A stretch of 50,780 nt of DNA from Oscillospiraceae bacterium (GTDB taxonomy: Bacteria; Bacillota; Clostridia; Oscillospirales; Oscillospiraceae): assembly GCA_017395935.1 (NCBI GenBank), contig JAFQNL010000044.1, positions 1 through 50,780 of the forward strand, in the 5' to 3' direction. This document shows, one piece after another, positions 1-7,760 of this stretch. The position numbers and the translations under genes are program-made. Below the pieces are notes generated by a model. That model was not told the DNA's origin. It saw only the letters and a program-made list of their open reading frames with translations, and searched no databases. How positions within the stretch are numbered: position 1 is the stretch's first letter; the number at the start of each line of letters is the position of its first letter.

Positions 1-246
1 ATCGTCGTCGTCATCATCTTCGCTCTCGAGGATAGCCTCTTCAATATCAGCGACGACATCGTCCAGTTCGTCCAGCTCATCAGCCAGAGCGGACAGAGAC
101 TCATTGTTCTCCTCCACGTTCTCAGCCAGATCGGCCAGCACGTCCAGGATTTTGATCAGCATTTTCTGTTCCTTGGAGTTTTCCTCCCGAATATCCATGC
201 CGTCGGCCAGACCGCGCAGATAGGCTACCTTTTCCGTCAGAGACAT
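1..246 (-). CDS. CD1247-type N-terminal domain protein (3' end outside window)
   Basis: The first 82 codons of a gene that runs off the left edge of the window. The protein opens MSLTEKVAYLRGLADGM, continues as a Leu/Glu-rich helical segment likely to form a coiled coil, and becomes a run of Asp/Glu at about residues 70-82. This start matches the CD1247 N-terminal domain family of Clostridia, whose function is unknown. The ATG at 246 is preceded by AAGGAG nine bases upstream. It lies downstream of efp on the same strand, 29 bases past the efp terminator hairpin, so expression may depend on read-through. The family call rests on the N-terminal motif only; the C-terminal part is not visible. 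Confidence 0.75.
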   Translation of the reverse strand, partial: MSLTEKVAYLRGLADGMDIREENSKEQKMLIKILDVLADLAENVEENNESLSALADELDELDDVVADIEEAILESEDDDDDD

Positions 247-269
247 ACTATTCAGCTCCTTTTCTTAGT

Positions 270-305
270 AAAAAAGTCCCACCACACCGTTGGGCATGGT
301 GGGAC
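270..305 (-). terminator. Rho-independent terminator after efp
   Basis: A 9-bp perfect stem (GTCCCACCA at 276-284 pairing with TGGTGGGAC at 297-305) is followed on the minus strand by a run of six T. It sits 14 bases past the efp stop codon. Confidence 0.85.
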
Positions 306-318
306 ATGGAATACAGAT

Positions 319-885
319 TTACTTGCAGCGGGACAGATACTCGCCGGTACGGGTGTCGACAGTGATGCGGTCGCCGATGTTGATGAACAGGGGGACACGG
401 ATCTCAGCGCCGGTTTCCAGAGTAGCGGGCTTCAGGGTGTTGGTGGCGGTGTTGCCGGCCAGACCGGGCTCGGTCTCGGTGACTTCCAGATCGATGAAGT
501 TGGGAGCTTCGATACCGAAGACGCTGCCCTTGTAGGACAGGACCTTGCACTCGGTGTTCTCCTTGACAAAGCGGAAGGCTTCACCCAGCTGATCAGCGTT
601 CAGGGGAATCATGTCATAGGTCTCGGTGTCCATGAAGTAGTACAGATCGCCGTCGGAGTAGCTGTACTCCATGACGCGGCGCTCAACGAAAGCGGACTCG
701 AACTTGGCAGAGGGGTTGAAGGAGTTTTCGGTGACAGCGCCGGTAATGACGTTTCTCATCTTGGTGCGCACGAAAGCGGCGCCCTTGCCGGGCTTAACGT
801 GCTGGAACTCGACGACCTGCATAACCTTGCCTTCATACTCAAAGGTGACGCCATTTCGGAAATCGCCTGCAGTGATCATAGCCAT
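319..885 (-). CDS. efp: Translation elongation factor P
   Basis: EF-P, 188 aa, binds between the P and E sites of the ribosome and relieves stalling at polyproline stretches. The N-terminal KOW-like domain carries the loop [12 protein letters not shown] (Lys34 at the tip, the position modified in many bacteria), followed by two OB-fold domains; the length is normal for the family. The start chosen is the ATG at 885 because GGAGG lies 8 bases upstream; an in-frame ATG further upstream has no such site. It lies downstream of the Spo0A-like gene on the same strand but has its own promoter (947-975) and a strong terminator. A modification enzyme for Lys34 is not seen nearby. Confidence 0.97.
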   Translation of the reverse strand: MAMITAGDFRNGVTFEYEGKVMQVVEFQHVKPGKGAAFVRTKMRNVITGAVTENSFNPSAKFESAFVERRVMEYSYSDGDLYYFMDTETYDMIPLNADQLGEAFRFVKENTECKVLSYKGSVFGIEAPNFIDLEVTETEPGLAGNTATNTLKPATLETGAEIRVPLFINIGDRITVDTRTGEYLSRCK

Positions 886-946
886 ATTGGTAGCCTCCAT
901 ATCTTTTCTATTAGGGCATAATAGCCCCATTCACATTCGCAGGTTT

Positions 947-975
947 ATTTTATCCCATTTCACAGCCTATTGCAA
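947..975 (-). promoter_or_regulatory. Sigma-A promoter of efp
   Basis: Read on the minus strand: -35 TTGCAA (975-970), 17-nt spacer, -10 TAAAAT (952-947), about 60 bases before the efp start codon. Confidence 0.65.
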
Positions 976-1022
976 GAGGATTTTCCCCAAAAGTTGAAAC
1001 GCGGACGGTAATTCGGTCCATT

Positions 1023-1769
1023 TTAGCCCCACATTCGTTCCCGTCCGGCCAATTGCTGGGACAGGACGGCAACAAAGACGGAGTTACTGGGACAGCGCCC
1101 TTCCCTTGCCTGATGAGGGAAAAGACGGCACAGCTGGGCCAGATTGCCTTCGACCCAGACTCTGCCGACGGCATGGCGGATGGTTCGCTCCACGGCCCCC
1201 GCGCTGGTTCGGTGTCTCCGGGCAATCTGAGGATAGACCACCTTGGTAATCCCGCAGACAGCCTCAGGGTCCTCCAGCGCAATGACCAGCGCGTCGGTCA
1301 GATAGTGGTATCCCTTGATATTGGGCTGAAGGCCCAGATTCCATAGCAGACGCCCGGCCCGATAGCGCAGGCTCTCTTCCGCAGGGATGCCCATCTGCTC
1401 TCCCGCGGCCAGACGGATATGCTCAGCCAGCGCCATAGGCGCAATGGGCTTGATCATAAAATAGTCCGCACCCCGCTGGACCGCTCCGGTTACCAGGCCC
1501 CGGTCTCCAAACAGAGAGCAGGCAAGGACCTTCACCCTGTCTCCCAGCTCGCCCCGAACTGCCTCCAGCACTTCCAGCCCGTCTCCGCCCCGAAGAGCCA
1601 TCTCCATAACCAATACCTGCGCCTCTGTCTGCCGTATCAAAGGCAGAACCTGATCGGCCTGACCGGTTATGGCCGCGATATGAATATCTTCCTGCTGCTC
1701 CAGTTCCTCTGCAAGGGCTCTGCACAGTTCCTCGTCAAAGTCCGCCATCACCACTCTGATCTTTTCCAC
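1023..1769 (-). CDS. Spo0A-like response regulator lacking the phospho-acceptor Asp
   Basis: A second Spo0A-type protein, 248 aa, essentially the length of the genuine Spo0A at 49392-50141. It has an N-terminal receiver domain (about 1-125) and the Spo0A C-terminal DNA-binding domain (about 140-245). The recognition-helix region reads SAGAVERTIRHAVGRVW against [15 protein letters not shown] in Spo0A. In the receiver the block [13 protein letters not shown] of Spo0A is VLVMEMALRGGDG, so Asp56 is Glu56 (codon GAG). The first pocket Asp and the Lys of FMIKP remain. The start is taken at GTG 1769 (GGACGGTGA five bases upstream) rather than GTG 1778. The protein probably binds Spo0A boxes without phosphorylation, or competes with Spo0A (inference). 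It has its own promoter at 1802-1830. Confidence 0.88.
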   Translation of the reverse strand: MEKIRVVMADFDEELCRALAEELEQQEDIHIAAITGQADQVLPLIRQTEAQVLVMEMALRGGDGLEVLEAVRGELGDRVKVLACSLFGDRGLVTGAVQRGADYFMIKPIAPMALAEHIRLAAGEQMGIPAEESLRYRAGRLLWNLGLQPNIKGYHYLTDALVIALEDPEAVCGITKVVYPQIARRHRTSAGAVERTIRHAVGRVWVEGNLAQLCRLFPHQAREGRCPSNSVFVAVLSQQLAGRERMWG

Positions 1770-1801
1770 GCAAGTCACCGTCCGGTAAATAAATTTGTCT
1801 T

Positions 1802-1830
1802 AGTCTATCACACTCCAAGTTTTTTCGCAA
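1802..1830 (-). promoter_or_regulatory. Sigma-A promoter of the Spo0A-like gene
   Basis: On the minus strand, -35 TTGCGA (1830-1825), 17-nt spacer, -10 TAGACT (1807-1802). The nearest Spo0A-box-like site starts 10 bases upstream of the -35 hexamer. Confidence 0.55.
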
Positions 1831-1839
1831 TCAGAACTA

Positions 1840-1887
1840 TGTCGAACCGATCGTTTTTTATTCGACTCTCTTCGACATGACTCGACA
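1840..1887. promoter_or_regulatory. Cluster of four Spo0A-box-like sites
   Basis: TGTCGAA at 1840-1846, TTCGACT at 1861-1867, TTCGACA at 1871-1877 and CTCGACA at 1881-1887. The core TGTCGAA (or its complement TTCGACA) is the known Spo0A-box core. The last three share one orientation and repeat every 10 bp, one helical turn; the first is inverted. The cluster lies between the promoter of the Spo0A-like gene and the leuA promoter, so it could act on either. Confidence 0.6.
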
Positions 1888-1909
1888 TCTGCCGTTTTCA
1901 AAATCCTGA

Positions 1910-1938
1910 TTGACAAAGGAACAGTTTACCGCTATACT
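1910..1938 (+). promoter_or_regulatory. Sigma-A promoter of the leuA T-box transcript
   Basis: Consensus -35 TTGACA (1910-1915), 17-nt spacer, -10 TATACT (1933-1938). Transcription should start near 1945, just before the T-box leader. Confidence 0.85.
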
Positions 1939-1944
1939 GAATTC

Positions 1945-2226
1945 ACTTGTTAAAGACGTGGAAGGGAAAAAAGATCAGGACGCCCTTTTCAGAGAGTTGG
2001 CGGCTGCTGCGAGCCAACATGGTGCCCCTGATGGATAACTGTTCCCGGAGTCGACGCCCTGAACCGCCCTCTGTAAAGGGTGCAGTAGGGACGTACGGGA
2101 GGTCCCGTTACAGACCACGGCCTTGTCAGAGGCCAATGAGGGCAGATATGTGAGTATCTGCTGAACCAGGGTGGTACCGTGTATGAATTTTACACCCCTG
2201 ACCGATAACATCGGTCAGGGGTTTTT
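1945..2226 (+). ncRNA. T-box riboswitch leader (probably tRNA-Leu sensing)
   Basis: A T-box leader that couples uncharged tRNA to read-through into leuA. The hallmark T-box AGGGTGGTACCG is at 2168-2179. Stem I contains AGAGAG (1991-1996) and a distal GTTGGC/GCCAAC helix (1996-2001 with 2013-2018). Flanking helices ATCAGG/CCTGAT (1974-1979 with 2027-2032) and GGGAA/TTCCC (1964-1968 with 2042-2046) frame an internal loop whose 3' side contains CTG at 2039-2041, a plausible leucine specifier. The regulated terminator is an 11-bp hairpin at 2195-2221 followed by T5. The T-box call is firm; the specifier triplet is an inference from the folding and the downstream gene. Confidence 0.9.
2195..2226 (+). 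terminator. T-box-regulated terminator
   Basis: CCCCTGACCGA (2195-2205) pairs with TCGGTCAGGGG (2211-2221), followed by TTTTT. This is the terminator that the T-box antiterminator competes with. Confidence 0.9.
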
Positions 2227-2266
2227 CTCTTGCCTCTGACCGGATACGATCAAGGAGGCAGCAAAT

Positions 2267-3967
2267 ATGAAAGGTTACGAGAAATATATCCCCTTTGTCC
2301 CCCAGCCCATCCAAAACCGGACCTGGCCGGACAAGGTCATTACCAAGGCCCCCAGATGGTGCTCGGTGGATCTCCGGGACGGCAATCAGGCGCTGATCGA
2401 CCCCATGAACGTGCAGGAGAAGCTGGATCTGTTCCACTGTCTGGTAGATATCGGCGTCAAAGAGATTGAGGTAGGATTCCCCTCAGCCTCGGACACCGAG
2501 TATCTCTTCCTGCGCACGCTGATCGAAGAGGGCCATATCCCCGACGACGTATATATTCAGGTACTGGTACAGGCCCGGCCTCATCTGATTCGCCGGACCT
2601 TTGAGGCCATCAAGGGCTGTCGTCATGTGATTTTCCACTTCTACAACTCTACCTCCACCCTCCAGCGGAAGGTCGTCTTCCAGACCGACGTGGAGGGGGT
2701 AAAGAAGATCGCTGTGGACGCAGCCGAGATGATCTACGAGATGAGCCAGCCCTATCTGGCCGATGGCATGGATCTGATCTACGAATACTCTCCCGAGTCC
2801 TTCATGGGCACCGAGATGGATGCGGCTGACGAGATTTGCGCCGCCGTTTTGGACGCCCTTCACGCCGACGAGGAGCACAAGGTCATTCTTAACCTGCCCA
2901 CTACGGTGGAAAACTGTATGCCCAACCAGTTTGCCGATGAGTTGGAGTACTTTATCCGCAATCTCCCCGGCCGGGAGCGGGCCATTATCTCCCTGCATCC
3001 CCACAACGACCGGGGCACCGGCGTGGCGACAGCCGAGCTGGGCATGCTGGCCGGCGGCGAGCGGATTGAGGCCACCCTCTTTGGAAACGGTGAGCGGACG
3101 GGCAACGTGGACATGGTAACGCTGGCCATGAATATGTACACTCAGGGCATCGACCCCCAGCTGGACTTCTCCGAGATCAACAAGATCCGGGACGTCTACG
3201 AGCGGGTGACCAAGATGCGGATCGGTGAGCGCCAGCCCTATGTAGGCAAGCTGGTCTTTACCGCTTTCTCCGGCAGCCATCAGGACGCCATCAACAAGGG
3301 CACCCAGTATATGCGCCAGTCGGGCACCGACAAATGGGAGGTTCCCTATCTGCCCATTGACCCGGCCGACGTGGGTCGGGCCTATGAGCCCATTATCCGG
3401 ATCAACAGCCAGTCGGGTAAAGGGGGCACTGCCTTTGTTATGGCCCACAACTTCGGTTTCAATCTGCCCAAGGCCATGCATCCCGAGTTTGGCGCCGTGG
3501 TCCAGCAGGCCTCGGACGCCTATGGCAAGGAGCTGCTGCCTCAGGCTATCTATCATCTCTTCGAGGAGGAGTACCTCAATGTGGACGGCCCTTACAAGCT
3601 GCTGAGCCACAGTTTCCAGGACTTCACTCAGAACGGCGAGAGCCACGTCTCCTTCCAGGGCACCATCCAGCACACGGATACCATTTTCCAGGTTTCCGGC
3701 GTGGGCAACGGCCCCATCGACGCCTTCTTCAACGCCATCAAGGGAGAGAAGATGAGCCGCTATACCTTTGCCGACTACTCCGAGCACGCCATCAATACCG
3801 GCTCCAACGCCAAGGCCGTGGCCTATATCCATCTGAAGACCCCCGAGGATCGGGACGTCTTCGGCGTTGGTATCCACAGTAATATCTCCATGGCCTCCAT
3901 TAAAGGCATTATGTGCGCCATTAACCGGGCCAAGATCATGGAGAAGCGGATGAAGGCGACAAACTGA
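2267..3967 (+). CDS. leuA: 2-isopropylmalate synthase (alpha-IPM synthase)
   Basis: Condenses acetyl-CoA with 2-oxoisovalerate in the first step committed to leucine. The protein is 566 aa, in the size class of the yeast-like LeuA type. The HMGL-like TIM barrel begins near residue 28 with WCSVDLRDGNQAL, which carries the metal and catalytic residues, and includes HPHNDRGTG; the last ~130 residues form the LeuA dimerisation/regulatory domain expected to bind leucine. The ATG at 2267 has AGGAGG about 8 bases upstream. The gene stands alone behind a T-box leader and ends at a strong hairpin, so it is controlled by charged tRNA and probably by feedback inhibition. leuBCD are not in this window. 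Confidence 0.96.
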   Translation: MKGYEKYIPFVPQPIQNRTWPDKVITKAPRWCSVDLRDGNQALIDPMNVQEKLDLFHCLVDIGVKEIEVGFPSASDTEYLFLRTLIEEGHIPDDVYIQVLVQARPHLIRRTFEAIKGCRHVIFHFYNSTSTLQRKVVFQTDVEGVKKIAVDAAEMIYEMSQPYLADGMDLIYEYSPESFMGTEMDAADEICAAVLDALHADEEHKVILNLPTTVENCMPNQFADELEYFIRNLPGRERAIISLHPHNDRGTGVATAELGMLAGGERIEATLFGNGERTGNVDMVTLAMNMYTQGIDPQLDFSEINKIRDVYERVTKMRIGERQPYVGKLVFTAFSGSHQDAINKGTQYMRQSGTDKWEVPYLPIDPADVGRAYEPIIRINSQSGKGGTAFVMAHNFGFNLPKAMHPEFGAVVQQASDAYGKELLPQAIYHLFEEEYLNVDGPYKLLSHSFQDFTQNGESHVSFQGTIQHTDTIFQVSGVGNGPIDAFFNAIKGEKMSRYTFADYSEHAINTGSNAKAVAYIHLKTPEDRDVFGVGIHSNISMASIKGIMCAINRAKIMEKRMKATN

Positions 3968-4040
3968 CATACCCTGCTCCGGCCGTTTTTCCGGCAGCCG
4001 TAGCTTGACATTCCGGACCCCGGATCGGCTTCGGCAAGCA

Positions 4041-4082
4041 AAAGGCCCTGCCGCTGGTAAAGCGGCAGGGCCCTCTTTCTTT
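4041..4082. terminator. Bidirectional terminator between leuA and the kinase gene
   Basis: An 11-bp stem, GGCCCTGCCGC (4044-4054) with GCGGCAGGGCC (4062-4072), is followed on the plus strand by CTCTTTCTTT. It separates leuA from the convergent kinase gene that ends at 4081. Confidence 0.8.
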
Positions 4083-4911
4083 ATCCTTCTTCTGTCAGCA
4101 TCCCCAGAGCCCGTTCAAAACGGACGCCGTAGCTGTGTTCCGGTTCGGTAGCCAGAATCGCCCGGCTGACCACCGCTCCTGCCATGTCCGCTGCCTGCTC
4201 CAGCGTCGCTCCCCGCATGAGCCGGCCCAGCAGCGCAGCAGCAAAGAGATCTCCGGTTCCGTGATAGCGGCCGGGAAGCCGCTTCCGCCAGAGAATGCTC
4301 TGGCTGCCGTCGGCGTCACAGATCAGATTGCCCGTCATTCCTTCCCGGCAGTCCAGACCGGTGATTACCACCGTTTTGGGACCCAGCTCCAACAGCTGCC
4401 AGGCCAGGTCCCGGCAGCTGGCCTCCTCCCAGACCTCTGGCACCGGCTGCCCCAGCAGAAAGCAGCTCTCAGTCAGGTTGGGCAGCAGAATATCACACTT
4501 GGCGCACAGTCCTCTCATGGCCTGGGCATAACTCTCGTCAAAGCCGGAGTAGTACTTCCCATTGTCCGCCATGACCGGGTCCAGCAGGACCAGCGTCCCC
4601 TCTCCTCCCAGAGTATCCAGCAGGTCGGAGATATGGTCAATCTGTCTCTTTGAGCCCAGATAGCCAACAGAGACAGCGTCAAAGCCGATGCCCTGCTCCG
4701 CCCAACTCCGGGCAATGAGGGGAATGTCCTCGGTCAAATCCCGGAAGGTGGGCCGCTGAAACTCCGGACCGGTATGGGTGGAGAGGATAGCCGTGGGCAG
4801 CACCGCGCACTCCACGCCACAGGCTGACAGCACCGGCAGCGCCACCGTCATGGAGCACTGACCCAGACAGGAGATATCCTGTATGGTGAGTACCCGCTTA
4901 TGCTCCTTCAT
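4081..4911 (-). CDS. Pyridoxal/pyridoxamine kinase, ribokinase-like fold
   Basis: Phosphorylates B6 vitamers to feed the pyridoxal phosphate salvage pathway. The protein is 276 aa, typical of PdxY/PdxK-like kinases. Visible motifs are VLTIQDISCLGQCS at the N-terminus (substrate loop), LLDPVMADNGKYY in the middle, and YHGTGDLFAAALLG near residue 225, which holds the catalytic Asp and anion hole. The ATG at 4911 is chosen because the family motif begins immediately after it and AGGCGGAG precedes it. It follows the exonuclease III gene by 13 bases and probably shares its promoter. A hydroxymethylpyrimidine kinase is a less likely alternative. Confidence 0.85.
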   Translation of the reverse strand: MKEHKRVLTIQDISCLGQCSMTVALPVLSACGVECAVLPTAILSTHTGPEFQRPTFRDLTEDIPLIARSWAEQGIGFDAVSVGYLGSKRQIDHISDLLDTLGGEGTLVLLDPVMADNGKYYSGFDESYAQAMRGLCAKCDILLPNLTESCFLLGQPVPEVWEEASCRDLAWQLLELGPKTVVITGLDCREGMTGNLICDADGSQSILWRKRLPGRYHGTGDLFAAALLGRLMRGATLEQAADMAGAVVSRAILATEPEHSYGVRFERALGMLTEEG

Positions 4912-4924
4912 GCTCCGCCTCCTC

Positions 4925-5680
4925 TCAGAGATCCAGCACCAGTCCCACCGGGCAGTGGTCACTGCCGGTGATCTCAGGATAGATATCCGCCTGTAAAATC
5001 TTCTCCCGCAGCCGGTTAGAGACAATAAAGTAGTCAATTCGCCATCCGGCATTGTTCTTCCGGGCGTTGAAGCGGTAGCTCCACCAGGAGTAGGCTCCCG
5101 TCCGATCCGGATAGAGCCAGCGGAAGGTATCGGTAAAGCCGGAATCCAGAAGAGTCCGCAGCTTCTCCCGCTCCTCGTCAGAGAAGCCGGCGTTGCCCCG
5201 GTTGGGGCCCGGGTTCTTCAGGTCGATCTCCTCTTTGGCTACATTCAGATCGCCGGTATAGACCACAGGCTTTTGCCTGTCCAGCTCCAGCAGATAAGCC
5301 CTCAGGTCGTCCTCCCAGATCATCCGGTAGTCCAGACGTTTGAGCTCGTTCTGGGCATTGGGCGTATAGCAGCAGACGAAGTAGAACTGATCAAACTCCA
5401 GCGTAATAAGCCGGCCTTCGTGGTCATGCTGGTCAATACCCATACCGTAACGGACAGAGATGGGCTCATACCGGGAGAAAACAGCGGTGCCAGAGTAGCC
5501 CTTTTTCTCCGCGCTGTTCCAGAACTGATGGTATCCGGGGAGGTCCACCTGCGCCTGATCGGGCTGCATTTTGGTCTCCTGCAGACAGAAAATATCGGCG
5601 TTCAGGGCGTAAAAGGCCTCTTCAAAGCCTTTTTTCAGACAGGCCCGCAGGCCGTTTACATTCCATGAAATCAATCTCAT
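4925..5680 (-). CDS. xth: Exodeoxyribonuclease III (AP endonuclease)
   Basis: A base-excision repair nuclease that cuts 5' to abasic sites and degrades 3' ends. The protein is 251 aa, the usual size. Motifs of the endonuclease/exonuclease/phosphatase fold appear in order: ISWNVNGLRA at the N-terminus, FCLQETK near residue 32, GDLNVA near 148, WWSYR near 210 and GSDHCPV near the end (catalytic Asp-His pair). The start at ATG 5680 lies directly before the conserved MRLISWN opening and has an AAGGGAG site. It is the first gene of a two-gene unit with the vitamin B6 kinase. Confidence 0.96.
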   Translation of the reverse strand: MRLISWNVNGLRACLKKGFEEAFYALNADIFCLQETKMQPDQAQVDLPGYHQFWNSAEKKGYSGTAVFSRYEPISVRYGMGIDQHDHEGRLITLEFDQFYFVCCYTPNAQNELKRLDYRMIWEDDLRAYLLELDRQKPVVYTGDLNVAKEEIDLKNPGPNRGNAGFSDEEREKLRTLLDSGFTDTFRWLYPDRTGAYSWWSYRFNARKNNAGWRIDYFIVSNRLREKILQADIYPEITGSDHCPVGLVLDL

Positions 5681-5717
5681 AACGGGGTTTCTCCCTTCTT
5701 TTGCTGGTTTTTTCCCT

Positions 5718-5746
5718 ATTATAATACATCCTCCCCCAGCTTGCAA
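5718..5746 (-). promoter_or_regulatory. Sigma-A promoter of xth and the kinase gene
   Basis: On the minus strand, -35 TTGCAA (5746-5741), 17-nt spacer, consensus -10 TATAAT (5723-5718). Confidence 0.75.
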
Positions 5747-5783
5747 ACCCATGTACATTTCGTAAATTTCCTTTGAAACTCGG

Positions 5784-5812
5784 TTGAATCTTCCCCGGGC
5801 TTATGTTAAAAT
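5784..5812 (+). promoter_or_regulatory. Sigma-A promoter of the P-loop protein gene
   Basis: -35 TTGAAT (5784-5789), 17-nt spacer, -10 TAAAAT (5807-5812), about 50 bases before the start codon. Confidence 0.6.
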
Positions 5813-5864
5813 ATCTACACAGATATTCCACCGTAACAGGTGTAAATAAAAGGAGTGACTACCC

Positions 5865-6275
5865 ATGGTTAGAGTCATTATGAACCCCAAAGGTTCCGGC
5901 AAAACGAAGCAGCTGATCGAAATGATCAACTCCGCTATCCTGTCCGAGCACGGCAACGTGGTCTGCATCGAGTGGGACCGTGAGCTGATGTATGATATCC
6001 ATTATCAGATCCGACTCATCGAGGCCAGCGACTTCCGTCTGCCCAGCTTTGAGGCTCTGAAGGGCTTTATCTGCGGCCTGTATGCAGGCAATTACGATAT
6101 CACCCACATTTTTGTGGATAACCTCTGCAAGATCGTCCGCTGCAAGGACTTCGCTCTTGTGGAAGACTTCCTTGACTGGATGGAGAACTTCTCTGAGAAA
6201 AACGGCCTGAAGTTCACTGCCACCATCTCCGCTGAGCCGGAAGAGGTGACCGACGGCATCGCCAAGTACCTGTAA
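5865..6275 (+). CDS. Small P-loop protein of unknown function
   Basis: 136 aa, cytoplasmic, with no signal or membrane segment. The N-terminus VRVIMNPKGSGKTKQLIEMIN carries a Walker A/P-loop motif (GSGKT, residues about 11-15). A hydrophobic strand ending in Asp (THIFVDNL, about 82-89) may be the Walker B equivalent. Similar short proteins in Clostridia are often labelled PilT-like, but nothing here ties the gene to pili. AAGGAGTGA lies upstream of the ATG. It is a single-gene unit with its own promoter and a clear terminator, so it is regulated separately from its neighbours. It is probably a nucleotide-binding protein; its role is unknown. Confidence 0.85.
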   Translation: MVRVIMNPKGSGKTKQLIEMINSAILSEHGNVVCIEWDRELMYDIHYQIRLIEASDFRLPSFEALKGFICGLYAGNYDITHIFVDNLCKIVRCKDFALVEDFLDWMENFSEKNGLKFTATISAEPEEVTDGIAKYL

Positions 6276-6306
6276 TTGCACAGACCGACTGTCCATAGAT
6301 ATTCAT

Positions 6307-6336
6307 AGAAGGGATCCTGCGGGATCCCTTCTTTTT
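6307..6336 (+). terminator. Terminator of the P-loop protein gene
   Basis: An 11-bp stem, AGAAGGGATCC (6307-6317) with GGATCCCTTCT (6322-6332), followed by a T run. Confidence 0.9.
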
Positions 6337-6345
6337 GCCCACGCA

Positions 6346-6376
6346 GAAAAAAACGGACGCCCGGAGGCGTCCGTTT
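6346..6376 (-). terminator. Terminator of the foldase-like lipoprotein gene
   Basis: AAACGGACGCC (6351-6361) pairs with GGCGTCCGTTT (6366-6376). Seven T follow on the minus strand. It is 30 bases past the lipoprotein stop codon. Confidence 0.85.
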
Positions 6377-6405
6377 TCTGTTTTCGCTCGGTCTGTCGGG
6401 CTCTC

Positions 6406-7632
6406 TCAGCCCACAGCCTCCTCGCCGCTCTCAGCAGCCTCGACCTCAGCCTGGGCAGCGGTGATCTGGTTGGCGATGGTGGACTGCATCAGGCTCAGCC
6501 GCTCATAGACCTGGCTGGCGTCCAGGCTCAGCAGAGCCCCACCCACTTCGATCTCAGCCTCGTCCATCCACTGGCTGATCTGAGTATCATAGGCGGTGTT
6601 GGTGTAGTCGGCCTTCAGACTCTCCAGATCGGTGGGCAGACGGAGGATGACGAAGTAACCGTAGTCGGTCTCGTCGGTCAGAACCAGCTGACCCTCTTCA
6701 ATCTCAGCCACCTTCTCACGGAAGCCGCTGACCAGAGAGGAGTCCTCGTTGAAGACGAAGGGCTCGGTATTGCCGTCGTCATTCCACTCGCCCTGCAGCT
6801 CGATAAAGCGCGCTTCCACTTCCTCGGCGCTCAGAGCGGACAACTCATCATAGAGCTCTTTGGCCTTGTCAGCCTTGGCCTGCCGGCCGTCGGCGTCATC
6901 CTCCTCCAGCTCATCGGTCCGCTGGAGGATATAGCGGCAGGTATAGGTGCCGTTGGCCTCGGCAAAGTCAGCCAGCGTGTCCTCGGTAGGAGCCAGTTCA
7001 CCGCCCTCGCCGTAGTAATAGCTCTGCAGGTTGGCAGCGTAGCAGGTACTGACGAAATTCTTCTCCAGAGCCTGAATGGTAGTAGCGTAGTAGAGGATGG
7101 TCTCCTCGTCATAGCTCTCCACCACAGCGGCACGGTTGGCCTCCTGCTCGTCGGTCAGCTGGATACCGGCCTCTTCTGCCTTATCGTAGAGCAGAGCGTA
7201 CATCTCAGCGTACATACTGGCCTGCTCCAGCATAAAGTCGCCCACAGTAGTGCCTTCCTCGTCCAGCACTTCGTTGACGTCCAGAGTCATGCCGTAATAG
7301 TAGTAGTTATACAGCAGCTGGGCATAGTCAAAGGCTACCCAGTAGAAGTACTCCTCGGCGGTGATCTCCTCGCCGTTGATGGTGATGACCACATCACCCT
7401 TCTTAACGGCGCCGTCAGTCAGATAGGCTACAGGATCCTCATAGGCCTCAGGGGGAAGGGGCTCAGTCTCAGTCTCAGCCTCAGCCTCGGCCTCGCCGGT
7501 CTCATCACTCTCGGCAGTCACATCGCTCTCGGCGGGCTCCTCCGCGGCAGGAGCGCTTGCCTCACCGCAGCCGGTCAGCATGGCCAGCATCATAGCCAGA
7601 GCCAGCAGCAGAGCGGTCAGTTTCTTGCTCAT
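6406..7632 (-). CDS. PrsA/SurA-like foldase lipoprotein
   Basis: 408 aa, secreted and lipid-anchored. A signal peptide (residues 1-21) ends in the lipobox LTGC with Cys22, followed by an acidic low-complexity linker (about 24-60). A SurA N-terminal-like chaperone region begins at KKGDVVITINGEEITAEEYFYW (given in part as GDVVITINGEEITAEEY). The parvulin-like C-terminal half runs from YTCRYILQRTD to GYFVILRLP (about 225-335). The protein should help exported proteins fold outside the membrane; peptidyl-prolyl isomerase activity is inferred from family only. It lies downstream of mfd, as in many Firmicutes, but has a separate promoter (7700-7728) and terminator. The family call is good; the exact substrate is unknown. 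Confidence 0.85.
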   Translation of the reverse strand: MSKKLTALLLALAMMLAMLTGCGEASAPAAEEPAESDVTAESDETGEAEAEAETETEPLPPEAYEDPVAYLTDGAVKKGDVVITINGEEITAEEYFYWVAFDYAQLLYNYYYYGMTLDVNEVLDEEGTTVGDFMLEQASMYAEMYALLYDKAEEAGIQLTDEQEANRAAVVESYDEETILYYATTIQALEKNFVSTCYAANLQSYYYGEGGELAPTEDTLADFAEANGTYTCRYILQRTDELEEDDADGRQAKADKAKELYDELSALSAEEVEARFIELQGEWNDDGNTEPFVFNEDSSLVSGFREKVAEIEEGQLVLTDETDYGYFVILRLPTDLESLKADYTNTAYDTQISQWMDEAEIEVGGALLSLDASQVYERLSLMQSTIANQITAAQAEVEAAESGEEAVG

Positions 7633-7699
7633 TGTCCATCAGTTCCTTTCTTTCAAGCAAACGGGCCCGCTTCTCCCAGGAAGCAGGGCATCAACGGTC

Positions 7700-7728
7700 A
7701 TTGTAGCAGATCTGTCCGGGAAATACAA
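7700..7728 (-). promoter_or_regulatory. Sigma-A promoter of the foldase-like lipoprotein
   Basis: On the minus strand, -35 TTGTAT (7728-7723), 17-nt spacer, -10 TACAAT (7705-7700). Confidence 0.65.
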
Positions 7729-7760
7729 TGGACATTCTCTTAACTTTTTCCCGCAACAGG

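Noticed and set aside
4044-4072. Hairpin as an attachment site or repeat
   Set aside because: Position between convergent genes with T runs fits an ordinary terminator.
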